In this document: positions 9,365 to 18,994 of the stretch, piece after piece
How positions within the stretch are numbered: position 1 is the stretch's first letter
Layout of the letters: every line of letters begins with the position of its first letter
Origin: Stappia stellulata DSM 5886
Lineage (GTDB): Bacteria > Pseudomonadota > Alphaproteobacteria > Rhizobiales > Stappiaceae
DNA: 64,000 bases
Reading direction: 5' to 3'
Assembly (NCBI RefSeq): GCF_000423705.1
Contig: NZ_KE384082.1
Coordinates: 494,843 to 558,842 of the forward strand
Notes under the pieces: model-generated
The model's input: the letters and a program-made list of their open reading frames with translations, nothing else
Databases searched by the model: none
Told to the model about the DNA's origin: nothing
Position numbers and translations under genes: made by a program

Positions 9365-10315
9365 ATGGAGGGCCTCCCCCGCTTCGCAACGTCCCGTTCC
9401 GCCGCCGAGGCACCCACGGAGAAAGACGCCTGGCCGAAGGTGGTCGCGCGGGCGCGCTCGCTCGCCGACGCGCTGCCCGATCTCCTTGTCGAGGCCCGGC
9501 AGGTGGCCATGACGGTCAACGCCGGCTGGCATGGACGGCGCCGTGCCGGATCGGGCGAAAACTTCTGGCAGTTCCGGCCCTTTGTCGCCGGCGAGCCGGT
9601 GAAGCGCATCGACTGGCGCCGCTCCGCGCGCGACGACCATCTTTATGTGCGCGAGCGCGAATGGGAGGCCGCGCATACGGTGTGGCTGTGGGCGGATCTG
9701 TCCTCCTCCATGGCGTTTCGCTCGCATCTGTCGCAGGCGACCAAACGCGACCGCGCGCTGGTGCTGTTGCTGGCGCTTGCCGACCTGCTTGCCGAAACCG
9801 GCGAACGCGTCGGCCTGCCGGGCCTGCGCCGTCCCGTGTCCGACCGGCATGCGGCGGAACGCATCGCCTCGGCCCTTGCCCACATCAAGGACCCCGTGAG
9901 CCTGCCCGACCCCCACGAGATCCGCCGCTTTTCCGACGTTGTGCTGATCGGCGACCTGCTCGACCCGCTGGAGGACACGCTTGCGTGGATGCAAACGGTG
10001 GCGGCGACCGGCGCGCGCGCGCATGTGGTCATGCTGCTCGATCCGATCGAGGAAACCTTTCCCTTTACCGGCCGTACGGAGTTTCATGACCCCGAAAGCG
10101 GCTTCCGGCTGACCAGCGGCAAGGCGGAAGACTGGCGCGCCGCCTATACCGCCCGCCTCGACGCCCACCGCGAAACGCTGCGCGACGTCGCGCGCAAGGC
10201 CGGCTGGACCTTTCTCGTCCATCACACCGACCGGCCGGCGGCGGAACCGATGCTGGTGCTGCACAGCCGGTTGAGCGGACACCTGATGTCGAACGGCACG
10301 GGAGACGGCGCATGA
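9365..10315 (+). CDS. DUF58 (VWA-like) protein, MoxR partner
   Basis: A 316-residue DUF58 protein. The block HGRRRAGSGENFWQFRPF then AGEPVKRIDWRRSARDDHLY is the DUF58 hallmark, followed by a VWA-like fold that begins WLWADLSSSMAF, whose DxSxS pattern could bind a metal ion (MIDAS). No membrane helix is present. DUF58 proteins accompany MoxR ATPases and probably act as their substrate or adaptor. The TGA overlaps the next ATG (ATGA), indicating coupled translation. Confidence 0.92.
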   Translation: MEGLPRFATSRSAAEAPTEKDAWPKVVARARSLADALPDLLVEARQVAMTVNAGWHGRRRAGSGENFWQFRPFVAGEPVKRIDWRRSARDDHLYVREREWEAAHTVWLWADLSSSMAFRSHLSQATKRDRALVLLLALADLLAETGERVGLPGLRRPVSDRHAAERIASALAHIKDPVSLPDPHEIRRFSDVVLIGDLLDPLEDTLAWMQTVAATGARAHVVMLLDPIEETFPFTGRTEFHDPESGFRLTSGKAEDWRAAYTARLDAHRETLRDVARKAGWTFLVHHTDRPAAEPMLVLHSRLSGHLMSNGTGDGA

Positions 10316-13146
10316 TGTCCTTCCTGCCACTCGGCTTCACCGCGCCTCTGGCACTTGCCGCCCTTCTGCTCCTGCCGGCGATCTGGTGGCTCCTGCGGCT
10401 CATTCCGCCGCGGCCGCGCCAGGTCGCCTTTCCCCCGGCACGCCTCCTGGCCGACATCGACAAGCGCGAGGAAACGCCGGACAAGAGCCCGCTGTGGCTG
10501 ACGCTGCTGCGCCTGGGCCTGGCCGCCGCCCTGATCGTCGCCCTCGCCGGCCCGGTCTGGCGTCCGGTCGCCGACGCGCCGGCCGGCGACGGACCGCTCT
10601 GGCTCGTTGTCGACAACGGCTGGGCCTCGGCCGTCGACTGGGAAACCCAGCGCGCGACGGCGGAACGCCTGCTGGAAACGGCGGCGGAACAGGCCCGCCC
10701 GGTGCTGCTTGCCGCGACCGCCGAAGGTCCGGACCAGCCACTCGTGCCCCAGTCCGCCCGGGCCGCCCTGGAACGGCTGCGCGCGCTCGAACCGCGCGCC
10801 TGGCCGACCGCGCGCGGCGAACTCACGCTCAACCTGCGCAAGGCGGCCGCCGAAGAAGCGCCCGGCGCCGTTATCTGGCTGTCGACGGACAGCGCCGCCA
10901 GCGCGGACCCGCGCTTCGTCGATGACCTGCGCGCCATCTCCGGCGACGCCGCGCTCACCGTCTACACCGGGCTGCAAAGACCGATGGTCCTGGCCGCCGC
11001 GCAAAACGATGTCGACGCACTGACCGCGACCCTTGTGCGCCCGGCGGGAACGCAGGGCCCCGTCACCGTGCGCGCACTCGACCGCAAGGGCCTGGTGATC
11101 GGCGAAACGCAGGCAACCTTCGGGGAAGACGAAACGAGCGGATCGGTGCGCTTCGCGCTTCCCGTGGAATTGCGCAACGACATCGCCCGTCTCGAGGTGA
11201 GCGGAGAAGCCAGCGCCGCCGGTGTGCAGCTACTGGACGACCGCTCGCAGCGACGCACCGTCGGGCTCGTTTCCGGTGCCTCCATCGACCAGGCCCAGCC
11301 GCTGCTCTCGCCGCTCTATTATCTCGACCGCGCGCTCTCGCCCTTTACCGAATTGCGCCGCCCGCGCGCCGACAACCTCGACGAGGCCGTGCCGACCCTG
11401 ATCGACGAGGGCGTTTCCGTTCTGATCATGGCCGATGTCGGCCGCCTGCGCGATCCCGTGCGCGACGAGGTGGCCCGCTGGGTCGATCAGGGCGGCGTGC
11501 TTGTGCGCTTCGCCGGCCCGCGGCTGGCCGGGGGAAGCGATGATCTCGTCCCCACCCCCCTGCGCGCCGGCGACCGCGCCCTTGGCGGCAGCCTGTCCTG
11601 GGACGATCCGCAGCCGCTTTCGGGCTTTTCCGCGCAGTCGCCTTTCGCCGGCCTCGAGGTGCCGAAAGACGTCACGGTCAACCGGCAGGTGCTCGCCGAG
11701 CCGGGCCCGGACCTGTCGGAGCACAGCTGGGCGCTGCTCGCCGACGGCACCCCGCTGGTGACGGCGTCGCAGCGCGGACGCGGACGCCTGATCCTGTTCC
11801 ATGTCTCCGCCGACACCGCCTGGTCCAACCTGCCCCTGTCGGGCACCTTCGTGGAAATGCTGCGCCGGATCGTCTCCCTGTCGGGCACCGCCACGCCGAT
11901 GGCCGAGGCCGGCGGCGATGCAACCGGTGCGGCGCGCCCGGCCGGCGATCCCGCCTCGGTGCTTCCGCCGGTGCGCGTGCTGAACGGCTACGGCCGCCTC
12001 GGACCGCCGCCCGCCTCGGCCGTGCCGATGGATCCGGCCCGGGAGGTCGCCGCGAGCCGCCGCCACCCACCGGGTCTCTACGGGCATGACGATGCACTGC
12101 GGGCCGTCAATCTGTTCACAAAAGCGGCCGAAGTGACCGCGCTCGATATCGCGCCTTTGCGCGACACGGCCGAGATCGCCGCCTATCCGACGCAAACCGC
12201 AAGCGATCTCAGGCCGCTGTTCTTCACGCTCGCGCTGCTTCTGCTCTTCGCCGATGCACTGGCGATGATCTGGCTGCGCGGCGACCGCCGACCCTTGCGC
12301 GGACGCTTCGCGACCTCCGCCGGCGCGGCCCTGCTGGCACTGGGCCTCGTGGCGCTGCCCGGCGAGCGGGCGCTTGCCCAGGAAACCTCCGCCGACCTGA
12401 TGGCGCTGGACGCCTCGCTGGACACGCGGCTTGCCTATGTGCTGACCGGCGACGCCCGGCGTGACGAAACCAGCCGGCAAGGGCTCTACGGACTGACGCG
12501 CTTTCTCGCCAGCCGCACCGCGCTGGAACCCGAAGCGCCGATGGGCGTCGATATTGCACGCGATGAGCTCGCTTTCTTTCCGCTGCTCTACTGGCCGATT
12601 TCAGAGGACACCGCCCGCCCCTCGCCGGAAGCGCTGGCGCGCATCGACACCTACATGCGCAACGGAGGGACAATCCTGTTCGATACCGCCGACCAGCTCT
12701 CCTCGGGGATCTCGGGCGTCGGCACCTCGCCGTCGGTGCTGCGGCTCAGGGCCGTGCTCGACGGACTGGACATTCCCCCGCTGGAGCCCGTCCCCGCGGA
12801 CCATGTGCTGACCAAGGCCTTTTATCTGCTCGACACATTTCCCGGACGCTACACCGGCAGCCCCTTGTGGGTGGAAGCGAGCCAGCGCGACACCGGCGGC
12901 ATTTCGGGACGTCCGGTCAGGGCCGGAGACGGCGTCTCGCCGGTCCTGATCACGGGGAACGATTTCGCAGCCGCCTGGGCGATCGACGAGGCGGGCACCT
13001 ATCTCTACCCGACGGTTCCGCCCGACCAGACGCAACGCGACTTCGCCTTCCGCTCGGGCGTCAACATCGTGATGTATGCCCTGACCGGCAACTACAAGGC
13101 CGACCAGGTTCACATCCCCGCCCTGCTTGAACGTCTCGGACAATAG
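10312..13146 (+). CDS. BatA N-terminal / DUF4159 membrane protein
   Basis: A 944-residue inner-membrane protein. Residues 1-80 are the aerotolerance-regulator (BatA) N-terminal module with two membrane helices (LALAALLLLPAIWWLLRL and LLRLGLAAALIVALAGPVW). A long periplasmic VWA-like part follows, then two more helices near residues 638-690, and a C-terminal DUF4159 domain (from about DTRLAYVLTGDARRDETSRQ to the end), which resembles a glutamine-amidotransferase-like fold. ATG 10312 overlaps the DUF58 stop; a second ATG follows immediately. It is presumably a membrane partner of the MoxR ATPase, perhaps for envelope stress or assembly, which is inference. Confidence 0.9.
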   Translation: MMSFLPLGFTAPLALAALLLLPAIWWLLRLIPPRPRQVAFPPARLLADIDKREETPDKSPLWLTLLRLGLAAALIVALAGPVWRPVADAPAGDGPLWLVVDNGWASAVDWETQRATAERLLETAAEQARPVLLAATAEGPDQPLVPQSARAALERLRALEPRAWPTARGELTLNLRKAAAEEAPGAVIWLSTDSAASADPRFVDDLRAISGDAALTVYTGLQRPMVLAAAQNDVDALTATLVRPAGTQGPVTVRALDRKGLVIGETQATFGEDETSGSVRFALPVELRNDIARLEVSGEASAAGVQLLDDRSQRRTVGLVSGASIDQAQPLLSPLYYLDRALSPFTELRRPRADNLDEAVPTLIDEGVSVLIMADVGRLRDPVRDEVARWVDQGGVLVRFAGPRLAGGSDDLVPTPLRAGDRALGGSLSWDDPQPLSGFSAQSPFAGLEVPKDVTVNRQVLAEPGPDLSEHSWALLADGTPLVTASQRGRGRLILFHVSADTAWSNLPLSGTFVEMLRRIVSLSGTATPMAEAGGDATGAARPAGDPASVLPPVRVLNGYGRLGPPPASAVPMDPAREVAASRRHPPGLYGHDDALRAVNLFTKAAEVTALDIAPLRDTAEIAAYPTQTASDLRPLFFTLALLLLFADALAMIWLRGDRRPLRGRFATSAGAALLALGLVALPGERALAQETSADLMALDASLDTRLAYVLTGDARRDETSRQGLYGLTRFLASRTALEPEAPMGVDIARDELAFFPLLYWPISEDTARPSPEALARIDTYMRNGGTILFDTADQLSSGISGVGTSPSVLRLRAVLDGLDIPPLEPVPADHVLTKAFYLLDTFPGRYTGSPLWVEASQRDTGGISGRPVRAGDGVSPVLITGNDFAAAWAIDEAGTYLYPTVPPDQTQRDFAFRSGVNIVMYALTGNYKADQVHIPALLERLGQ

Positions 13147-13157
13147 GAGCACCGCCT

Positions 13158-15236
13158 TTGATCTGGTCCCTGTCCCTCGACCCGCTGGTTCCGGTCTGGG
13201 CGCTCGCGCTTGCCGGCGCCGTGGCGCTCGCGCTTGCCGGCGCGGCGGCCGTGATGCGCCTGCCCGCCTGGCCGCTGCGCGCCGCCGCCATGGCCGCGCT
13301 TGTCTTCGCGCTTGCCGGACCGGCAATCGAGCGCGAGGACCGGGAACCGCTGACCAGTATCGTGTCGGTCGTCGTCGACGAAAGCCAGAGTCAGCGTCTC
13401 GACGGGCGCGACACGACGACGGCCGACGCGCTGGAAGCGCTCGAGACCCGGATATCCGCCCTTCCCGGCTATGAGATCCGCGTTACCCGCGCCGCACGCG
13501 GCGAGGGCGCGGCCGCGGACGGCACCGCGCTGTTCTCCGCGCTGGCCGACAGCCTGTCGGACGTGCCGCCCGAACGCATCGGCGGCGCGGTGATGATCAC
13601 CGACGGTCAGGTGCACGACATTCCCGAATCCGCCGCCGACCTCGGCTTCCAGGCACCGCTGCATGCGCTGATCACCGGCCGCGAGGACGAGGTCGACCGC
13701 CGGCTGGCAATTGCCCGCGCACCGAAATTCGCGCTGGTCGGGTCCGAGCAGGTCGTCACGCTCCAATTGCAGGATCGGGGCCCGGCCGCTTCGGGAGAGC
13801 GTGTGCGCATTCTCGTGCGCCGGGACGGCGAGGTCGTGGCCGAGCAACGCGCCCTGCCCGGCTCAACCGTCGACATTCCCGTCGAGATCGCCCATGGCGG
13901 CGACAACATCTTCGAGTTCACCGCCGATCCGCTGGCCGGCGAACTGACGGATCTGAACAACCGCGTGGTGGTGACGGTAGAGGGCATCCGCGAGAACCTG
14001 CGCGTCCTGCTCGTCTCCGGCAGTCCGCACGCGGGCGAACGCACCTGGCGCAACCTTTTGAAGTCCGATGCCTCCGTCGATCTCGTGCATTTCACCATCC
14101 TGCGTCCGCCGAACAAGCAGGACGGCACGCCGATCAATGAATTGTCGCTGATCGCCTTTCCCACCCGCGAGCTGTTCTCGGTCAAGATCGACGAGTTCGA
14201 CCTGATCATCTTCGACCGTTACGTCCGGCGCGGCGTGCTGCCGCTGCTCTATTTCGACAACATCGCGCGCTATGTGCGCGACGGCGGCGCCGTGCTGGTC
14301 GCAAGCGGCCCGGACTATGCCGATGGCGGCAGCATCTACCGCACGCCGCTGTCTCCGGTCCTGCCGGCCGAGCCGACCGGCATCGTTTATGAAGAGCCCT
14401 TCCGCGCCGAAATTTCCGACACCGGCACGCGCCATCCCGTCACCCGCGACCTGCCGGGCGGAGGCGCGACGCCACCGGACTGGAGCCGCTGGTTCCGTCT
14501 GGTGGAAGCCAATGTCGCCAACGCCGAAACGCTGATGAACGGAGCGAACGACAAGCCGCTTCTGGTGCTGGGGCGCGAGGGCGAGGGCCGCGTCGCGGTG
14601 CTTCTGTCGGATCATGTCTGGCTGTGGGCGCGCGGCTACGAGGGCGGCGGACCCCATGTCGCGCTGCTCAGGCGGCTGGCGCACTGGCTGATGAAGGAAC
14701 CGGACCTGGAAGAAGAAGCGCTTCGCCTGACATCGCGTGGACCGGAGGTCGTGGCCGAACGCCAGACCATCGGCGAGAACGTCGGCGACCTCGTTCTCTC
14801 CCTGCCCGGCGGCGAGACCCGTACCCTCACTCCGACGGAGGTCGCCCCGGGATTGTGGCGCGCCAGCACGCCGGCGCCCGATCTGGGTCTCTATACCGTC
14901 GATGACGGCACGCGAAAGGCGCTGGTCCATGTCGGCCCGCCCAACCCGCGCGAGTTTACCGACGTCCTGTCGACGACTGAGACGCTGGGACCGCTCAGCG
15001 CGGAAACCGGCGGTGCGACCCGGCGGATCGCCGACGCGGGTGGCGAGGTGCTGATGCCGCGCGTGGTGCCGCTGCGCCGGGCCTCGGCCTTTTCCGGGGA
15101 CGGCTGGATCGGCCTGCGCTCGACAAGCGCCAGCGTGCTGAAGGGCGTCGACCGCTATCCGCTGTTCCAGGGACTTCTCGGTCTGGCGCTTCTGCTCGGT
15201 GTGGTGTCGCTGCTGTGGTACCGCGAGGGGCGCTGA
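13158..15236 (+). CDS. VWA/glutamine-amidotransferase-like membrane protein
   Basis: A 692-residue protein closing the MoxR operon. Two helices near the N-terminus (ALALAGAVALALAGAAAVM and AAAMAALVFALAGPAI) and one at the C-terminus (LLGLALLLGVVSLLWY) frame a large extracytoplasmic region. Its first part resembles a VWA domain with a MIDAS-like VDESQS; the middle part (FDLIIFDRYVRRGVLPLLY, YVRDGGAVLVASGPDYADGG) looks like a class I glutamine amidotransferase fold with no evident catalytic cysteine. The start is a TTG at 13158 preceded by AGGAG at eight bases. This arrangement is conserved in alphaproteobacteria, function not known. Confidence 0.87.
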   Translation: MIWSLSLDPLVPVWALALAGAVALALAGAAAVMRLPAWPLRAAAMAALVFALAGPAIEREDREPLTSIVSVVVDESQSQRLDGRDTTTADALEALETRISALPGYEIRVTRAARGEGAAADGTALFSALADSLSDVPPERIGGAVMITDGQVHDIPESAADLGFQAPLHALITGREDEVDRRLAIARAPKFALVGSEQVVTLQLQDRGPAASGERVRILVRRDGEVVAEQRALPGSTVDIPVEIAHGGDNIFEFTADPLAGELTDLNNRVVVTVEGIRENLRVLLVSGSPHAGERTWRNLLKSDASVDLVHFTILRPPNKQDGTPINELSLIAFPTRELFSVKIDEFDLIIFDRYVRRGVLPLLYFDNIARYVRDGGAVLVASGPDYADGGSIYRTPLSPVLPAEPTGIVYEEPFRAEISDTGTRHPVTRDLPGGGATPPDWSRWFRLVEANVANAETLMNGANDKPLLVLGREGEGRVAVLLSDHVWLWARGYEGGGPHVALLRRLAHWLMKEPDLEEEALRLTSRGPEVVAERQTIGENVGDLVLSLPGGETRTLTPTEVAPGLWRASTPAPDLGLYTVDDGTRKALVHVGPPNPREFTDVLSTTETLGPLSAETGGATRRIADAGGEVLMPRVVPLRRASAFSGDGWIGLRSTSASVLKGVDRYPLFQGLLGLALLLGVVSLLWYREGR

Positions 15237-15246
15237 CGCCTGCAAA

Positions 15247-15756
15247 TCAGACGGCGCGTGCGCGGCCGCCACGGACCGCGCCGGTCGGAAGCGGCGCTTC
15301 GGGGCACAGGTTGGCAATGAGCACACGCGCCGGATCGGCCGGTCCGGGGAGCGCGATGCTGCCCGCCGGCACGGGCTCGAACCCGAGCGGCCCGTAGTAG
15401 GGCGCATCGCCCACCAGAAGCACCGAGCGCTCGCCCAGCGCCTGCGCGGTTTTGAGAACATGCGCGACGAGCAAACGCCCCAGGCCGCGGTTCTTGAAGG
15501 CCGGGGCGACCGTCAGCGGACCGAGCAGGAGCGACGGCGCGGTTCCGATGGTGATCGGCGTCAGCCACACCGACCCGGCCAGCGCATTGCCGCTCACGCC
15601 GACGAAACTCAGCCTGGGGTCGTGTGCGATGCCCTCGCGCAGGCGAAACGCCGTGCGCGCGAAGCGGCCGGGACCGAAGGCTTCGGCCTGAAGGGTCTCG
15701 ATTTCGGGAAGGTCGTCGGACGTTTCTGTCCGGATAAGCCAAGACGATGCAAGCAT
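15247..15756 (-). CDS. GNAT N-acetyltransferase (YhbS-like)
   Basis: A 169-residue GCN5-related acetyltransferase. The acetyl-CoA binding motif A is LGPLTVAPAFKNRGLGRLLV (about residues 79-98; Q/RxxGxG/A pattern as KNRGLG), followed by motif B around VLLVGDAPYYGPLGFEPVPA. This tail is typical of the YhbS branch. The substrate is not predictable. It converges with the MoxR operon, ending ten bases after it, and starts at ATG 15756. Confidence 0.9.
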   Translation of the reverse strand: MLASSWLIRTETSDDLPEIETLQAEAFGPGRFARTAFRLREGIAHDPRLSFVGVSGNALAGSVWLTPITIGTAPSLLLGPLTVAPAFKNRGLGRLLVAHVLKTAQALGERSVLLVGDAPYYGPLGFEPVPAGSIALPGPADPARVLIANLCPEAPLPTGAVRGGRARAV

Positions 15757-16129
15757 GATACGGATCCAGGGCGCAGGAAGAACGATGAAATGCTGCGAGA
15801 CGTTCGGATCCGGAAAAGACGGCGTCGAGGGTGCAGTCCGTGGATCGTCAGCGCATGCGCAGAGAAACGCGCGAGGCCAAGCCTCGTCGTTCGTCTCTTC
15901 GTCGCTGCCGTTCGATCCGGGTCATCGATGTCCGTCTGGCCTGGGTGGGCGCATCGCCATGACACGCCGGTTGGATCGGGTGGGTAGCATGCGATGGCCG
16001 CGCCGTAAAGGCGAAGATCGACCTGTCCTCCGGCGTTCAACCAGAGCGAACGCACCATTCAGCCCATTGAAGGCACACGCCTTCCGCCCATGTGAGAGAG
16101 TGAGCATCGCAAACGAGAAGGATCTTGTC
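15757..16129. other. intergenic region without recognised gene
   Basis: These 373 bases separate the divergent GNAT and GST genes. I see no credible coding frame, repeat or terminator. Promoters of both genes should lie here, but no clear -35/-10 pair stands out. The sequence just before the GST gene carries GAGAAGGA as ribosome site. Confidence 0.5.
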
Positions 16130-17110
16130 ATGGGCCGCCTGGTAGAGGGTGTGTGGAACACCGACTGGTACGATACGAAATCCACCGGCGGACGCTTTGT
16201 CAGAAACAGCGCCGCTTTCCGCAATTGGGTCACGCCGGACGGCAGCGCCGGACCGAGCGGCGACGCCGGCTTCAAGGCGGAAGCCGGCCGCTATCACCTG
16301 ATCGTCTCCTATGCCTGTCCCTGGGCACATCGCACGATGATCCTGCGCAAGCTGAAGGGTCTGGAGGACGCGATTTCCCTGAACGCCGTCGAGCCGCTGA
16401 TGCTCGACAACGGCTGGACTTTCGCCACCCCCGATCCCGTCACCGGAGCGGAAACCGCCTGGCAGGTCTATGTGAAGGCGGATCCCGTCTACACCGGCCG
16501 GGCCACGGTGCCCATTCTCTGGGACAGGAAGACAGAAACCATCGTCTCCAACGAATCCGCGGAAATCCTGCGCATGTTCAATTCCGCTTTCGACGGACTT
16601 GAAGGCGTGAATGCCGCGCTCGACGTCTCGCCCGAACAGCTACACGAGGAGATCGAGGCGGTGAACGCGCGAGTCTACGACACCGTCAACAACGGCGTCT
16701 ACAAGGCCGGCTTCGCGACCACCCAGGACGCCTACGAGGAAGCGGTGACGACGCTGTTTGAATCGCTCGACTGGCTGGAGGACCGGCTGGGCCGGCAACG
16801 CTATCTCGTCGGCAACAGGATCACGGAAGCCGACTGGCGGCTGTTCACGACCCTGCTGCGCTTCGATCCGGTCTATGTCGGGCACTTCAAGTGCAACATC
16901 CGCCGAATTGCCGACTATCCCAATCTCCACAATTACCTGAAGGAGCTTTATCAGCATCCCGGCGTCGCCGGGACCTGCGACTTCGAGACGATCAAGACGC
17001 ATTACTACGGCTCGCACGAGACGGTGAACCCGACCGGCATCGTGCCCGTCGGTCCCGCCATGGACCTGACCGCGCCGCACGACCGCGACCGGCTCAAGGC
17101 CGTCGCCTGA
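16130..17110 (+). CDS. glutathionyl-hydroquinone reductase-like glutathione S-transferase
   Basis: A 326-residue member of the Xi-class GST / YqjG/EcfG family, which reduces glutathionyl-hydroquinones with glutathione. The catalytic cysteine is in YACPWAHRTMI (residues 63-73), with the family's long N-terminus containing GRFVRNSAAFRNWV. The C-terminal helical domain has ITEADWRLFTTLLRFDPVY, where other residues bind the quinone, and ends TGIVPVGPAMD. ATG 16130 follows GAGAAGGA at six bases. It converges with the Nudix gene with three bases between stops. Confidence 0.93.
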   Translation: MGRLVEGVWNTDWYDTKSTGGRFVRNSAAFRNWVTPDGSAGPSGDAGFKAEAGRYHLIVSYACPWAHRTMILRKLKGLEDAISLNAVEPLMLDNGWTFATPDPVTGAETAWQVYVKADPVYTGRATVPILWDRKTETIVSNESAEILRMFNSAFDGLEGVNAALDVSPEQLHEEIEAVNARVYDTVNNGVYKAGFATTQDAYEEAVTTLFESLDWLEDRLGRQRYLVGNRITEADWRLFTTLLRFDPVYVGHFKCNIRRIADYPNLHNYLKELYQHPGVAGTCDFETIKTHYYGSHETVNPTGIVPVGPAMDLTAPHDRDRLKAVA

Positions 17111-17113
17111 CCC

Positions 17114-17593
17114 CTACCACCGGGCATTGACCGGCGCCGCTCCGGCAATCTCGGCGATCCGCCGGCGGGTTGCCGGGGTGGTGTCGTCCGGCAGGTCGGC
17201 CAACGCGAAGAACCCCGATTCGCGGATCTCCAGACCCGGCCGGGGCGGCGGGTCGGCCATCAGCACCTTGTCGAGGCAAAACAGCGCCACGTGATCGCGC
17301 GGCGACATGCGCGCATTCAGATACATCGAAAACAGGCGCAGGCGCGCCCGCGCCCGTACGCCGGTTTCCTCCAGAAGTTCGCGTTCCGCCGCCTCCGCAA
17401 GCGTCTCGCCCGCATCCACGGCCCCGCCCGGGAGATACCACCCCGGCATGTAGCCGTGCCGCACCAGCAGGATACGGCCGTCGTCACTGTAGGCGGCAAC
17501 CCGCACGCCGAGCGTCATCGACCGGCGCAGCCGGTTCGCGGTCAGGGTGATGCGACGCATCAGGCGCATCGGCAGGGATGTTGGCGACGGCAC
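17114..17593 (-). CDS. Nudix hydrolase
   Basis: A 159-residue protein with a perfect Nudix box: GAVDAGETLAEAAERE followed by LLEETGV (GX5EX7REUXEEXGU), about residues 57-79. It presumably hydrolyses a nucleoside diphosphate derivative; substrate unknown. The GTG at 17593 is preceded by GGAGAG at seven bases, and is preferred to the ATGs at 17569 and 17560, which have no ribosome site. Confidence 0.88.
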   Translation of the reverse strand: MPSPTSLPMRLMRRITLTANRLRRSMTLGVRVAAYSDDGRILLVRHGYMPGWYLPGGAVDAGETLAEAAERELLEETGVRARARLRLFSMYLNARMSPRDHVALFCLDKVLMADPPPRPGLEIRESGFFALADLPDDTTPATRRRIAEIAGAAPVNARW

Positions 17594-17632
17594 GTGTTGC
17601 TCTCCGTGAACGGCTTTCGCGGCGAATGGCTC

Positions 17633-17699
17633 TTTCGCAGTGCAGATATACAGACAGTCTTAACTCACCATGCGTGAACTGCATGGGTGCACTGCGAAA
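17633..17699. repeat. 12-bp perfect inverted repeat around an inner dyad
   Basis: TTTCGCAGTGCA (17633-17644) returns as TGCACTGCGAAA (17688-17699), a perfect 12-base inverted repeat with 43 bases between. The interior holds a second dyad, ACCATGC/GCATGGG around GTGAACT (17668-17687). The element lies between the Nudix start and the 37-residue mini-gene. It could be a structured leader, a two-site operator or a small RNA; the sequence does not decide. Confidence 0.6.
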
Positions 17700-17812
17700 C
17701 TGTCGCTTGTGGAAGTCGACGATATCAACGAATTTCGCGCGGCAGGCGAAGGGGTGCCCCCGGAAGACCGGATCGACGGCTTTCCCCAATCTGCATTCTC
17801 AAGGAGAGAGAC

Positions 17813-17926
17813 ATGTTCTCGGCGTTCTTCCAGCGGCGCGCAAACCGTCGTTACGCATGGCGTCCGGCTGTCGACCTGACCAACCCGCGCATCGCCGCGG
17901 TGTTGACGACCTTCAGCGGCAACTGA
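17813..17926 (+). CDS. 37-residue basic mini-protein
   Basis: A short frame of 37 codons with unusually good expression signals: AAGGAGAGAG stands directly before ATG 17813, and a strong intrinsic terminator follows at 17982. The product, MFSAFFQRRANRRYAWRPAV then DLTNPRIAAVLTTFSGN, has an amphipathic, arginine-rich N-terminal half. I do not recognise a family. An mRNA of roughly 300 bases from the dyad to the terminator would carry only this frame, so it is either a small protein gene or a small RNA with a peptide. Confidence 0.5.
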   Translation: MFSAFFQRRANRRYAWRPAVDLTNPRIAAVLTTFSGN

Positions 17927-17981
17927 GCCAGCGCAGACCCGGTTCCGCACGCGCGGACCGAGGTCCGCATTCATCACGCGC

Positions 17982-18012
17982 AAAGCGCCCGGATCCGTCC
18001 GCGGCGCTTTTT
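17982..18012 (+). terminator. intrinsic terminator after the mini-gene
   Basis: AAAGCGCC (17982-17989) pairs with GGCGCTTT (18003-18010) over a 13-base loop, and the stem runs into five T residues (18008-18012). It ends the transcript of the 37-residue gene and insulates the phosphoesterase gene. Confidence 0.75.
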
Positions 18013-18049
18013 GCTTGACCGGCGCCGCGCTTCCCCTTGTTGTGGCGCT

Positions 18050-18958
18050 ATGTTTCGTCTTGCCCATCTGTCCGACCCCCATCTCGGTCCGCTGCCCGAC
18101 ACCCGCATCCGCGAGCTTCTGTCCAAACGCGTGATCGGCTACGTCAACTGGCATCGCAGCCGCGCGCGCACAATGACCGCGACCTGGCTCGACGGCCTTG
18201 TCGACGACATACAGACCGTCGCCCCGGACCACATCGCCGTGACCGGCGACCTCGTCAACATCGCGCTCGACCTCGAGATTTCCGCCGCGCGCCATTGGCT
18301 CGACGCCCTCGCCCCGCCGGACATCGCCTCGCTCGTTCCGGGCAATCACGATGCCTATGTGCCGGGCGCTCTGCGCCGCGCGGTGCATGCCTGGTCCCCC
18401 TACATGACGGGCGACGGCAACCACGAGCCCGCCTTTCCCTTCGTGCGTCGGCGTGGAGACGTTGCGATTGTCGGCGTCTCGAGCGCGCGCGCGAGCGGTC
18501 CCTGGTTCGCCACCGGTCGCGTCGGCAGCCGGCAGGCGAAAGCGTTCCGCGCGGCGCTCGAACGGCTTGGCGACGAAGGCGCGTTTCGCGTGGTGATGAT
18601 CCACCACCCGCCGCAGCGCAGCGCGACCGGCTGGCACAAGCGGCTGACGGACGCCTCGCGCGTGCGCGCCGCGATCAAGCGCGCCGGCTGCGAACTGGTC
18701 CTGCACGGCCACACCCATCTCGCCACCCATGTCGAGATCGACGGGCCAAACGGACCCGTGCCGGTGATCGGCGTGCCCTCGGCATCCAATGCCCCCGGAC
18801 ACAAGCGTCCGGCGGCGCGCTACAACCTGTTTTCGATTTCGGGAACGCCGGGAAACTGGCAGTGCGAGATGGAAGAGCGCGGCTACCCGTCGCAGCCGGA
18901 AACCGACACGCCGCATGTCGCGCATCTCGGCACCCGGCGCCTGATCATCCCGGGCTGA
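18050..18958 (+). CDS. calcineurin-like metallophosphoesterase (CpdA-like)
   Basis: A 302-residue dinuclear metal phosphoesterase. All five signature blocks are present: HLSDPHLG (7-14), VTGDLVN, VPGNHDAY, IHHPP and HGHTHLATH. The layout is that of class III enzymes such as CpdA (cAMP phosphodiesterase), but the substrate is not settled by sequence. ATG 18050 gives the typical MFRLAHLSDPH start. No signal peptide, so cytosolic. Confidence 0.92.
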   Translation: MFRLAHLSDPHLGPLPDTRIRELLSKRVIGYVNWHRSRARTMTATWLDGLVDDIQTVAPDHIAVTGDLVNIALDLEISAARHWLDALAPPDIASLVPGNHDAYVPGALRRAVHAWSPYMTGDGNHEPAFPFVRRRGDVAIVGVSSARASGPWFATGRVGSRQAKAFRAALERLGDEGAFRVVMIHHPPQRSATGWHKRLTDASRVRAAIKRAGCELVLHGHTHLATHVEIDGPNGPVPVIGVPSASNAPGHKRPAARYNLFSISGTPGNWQCEMEERGYPSQPETDTPHVAHLGTRRLIIPG

Positions 18959-18994
18959 GCGGCAAACGTGAAATTCCGAACCGCAATGCGGCGA

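Noticed and set aside
8213-10330. 705-codon minus-strand frame opposite moxR and DUF58
   Set aside because: Spans two real genes on the other strand and carries no recognisable motif.
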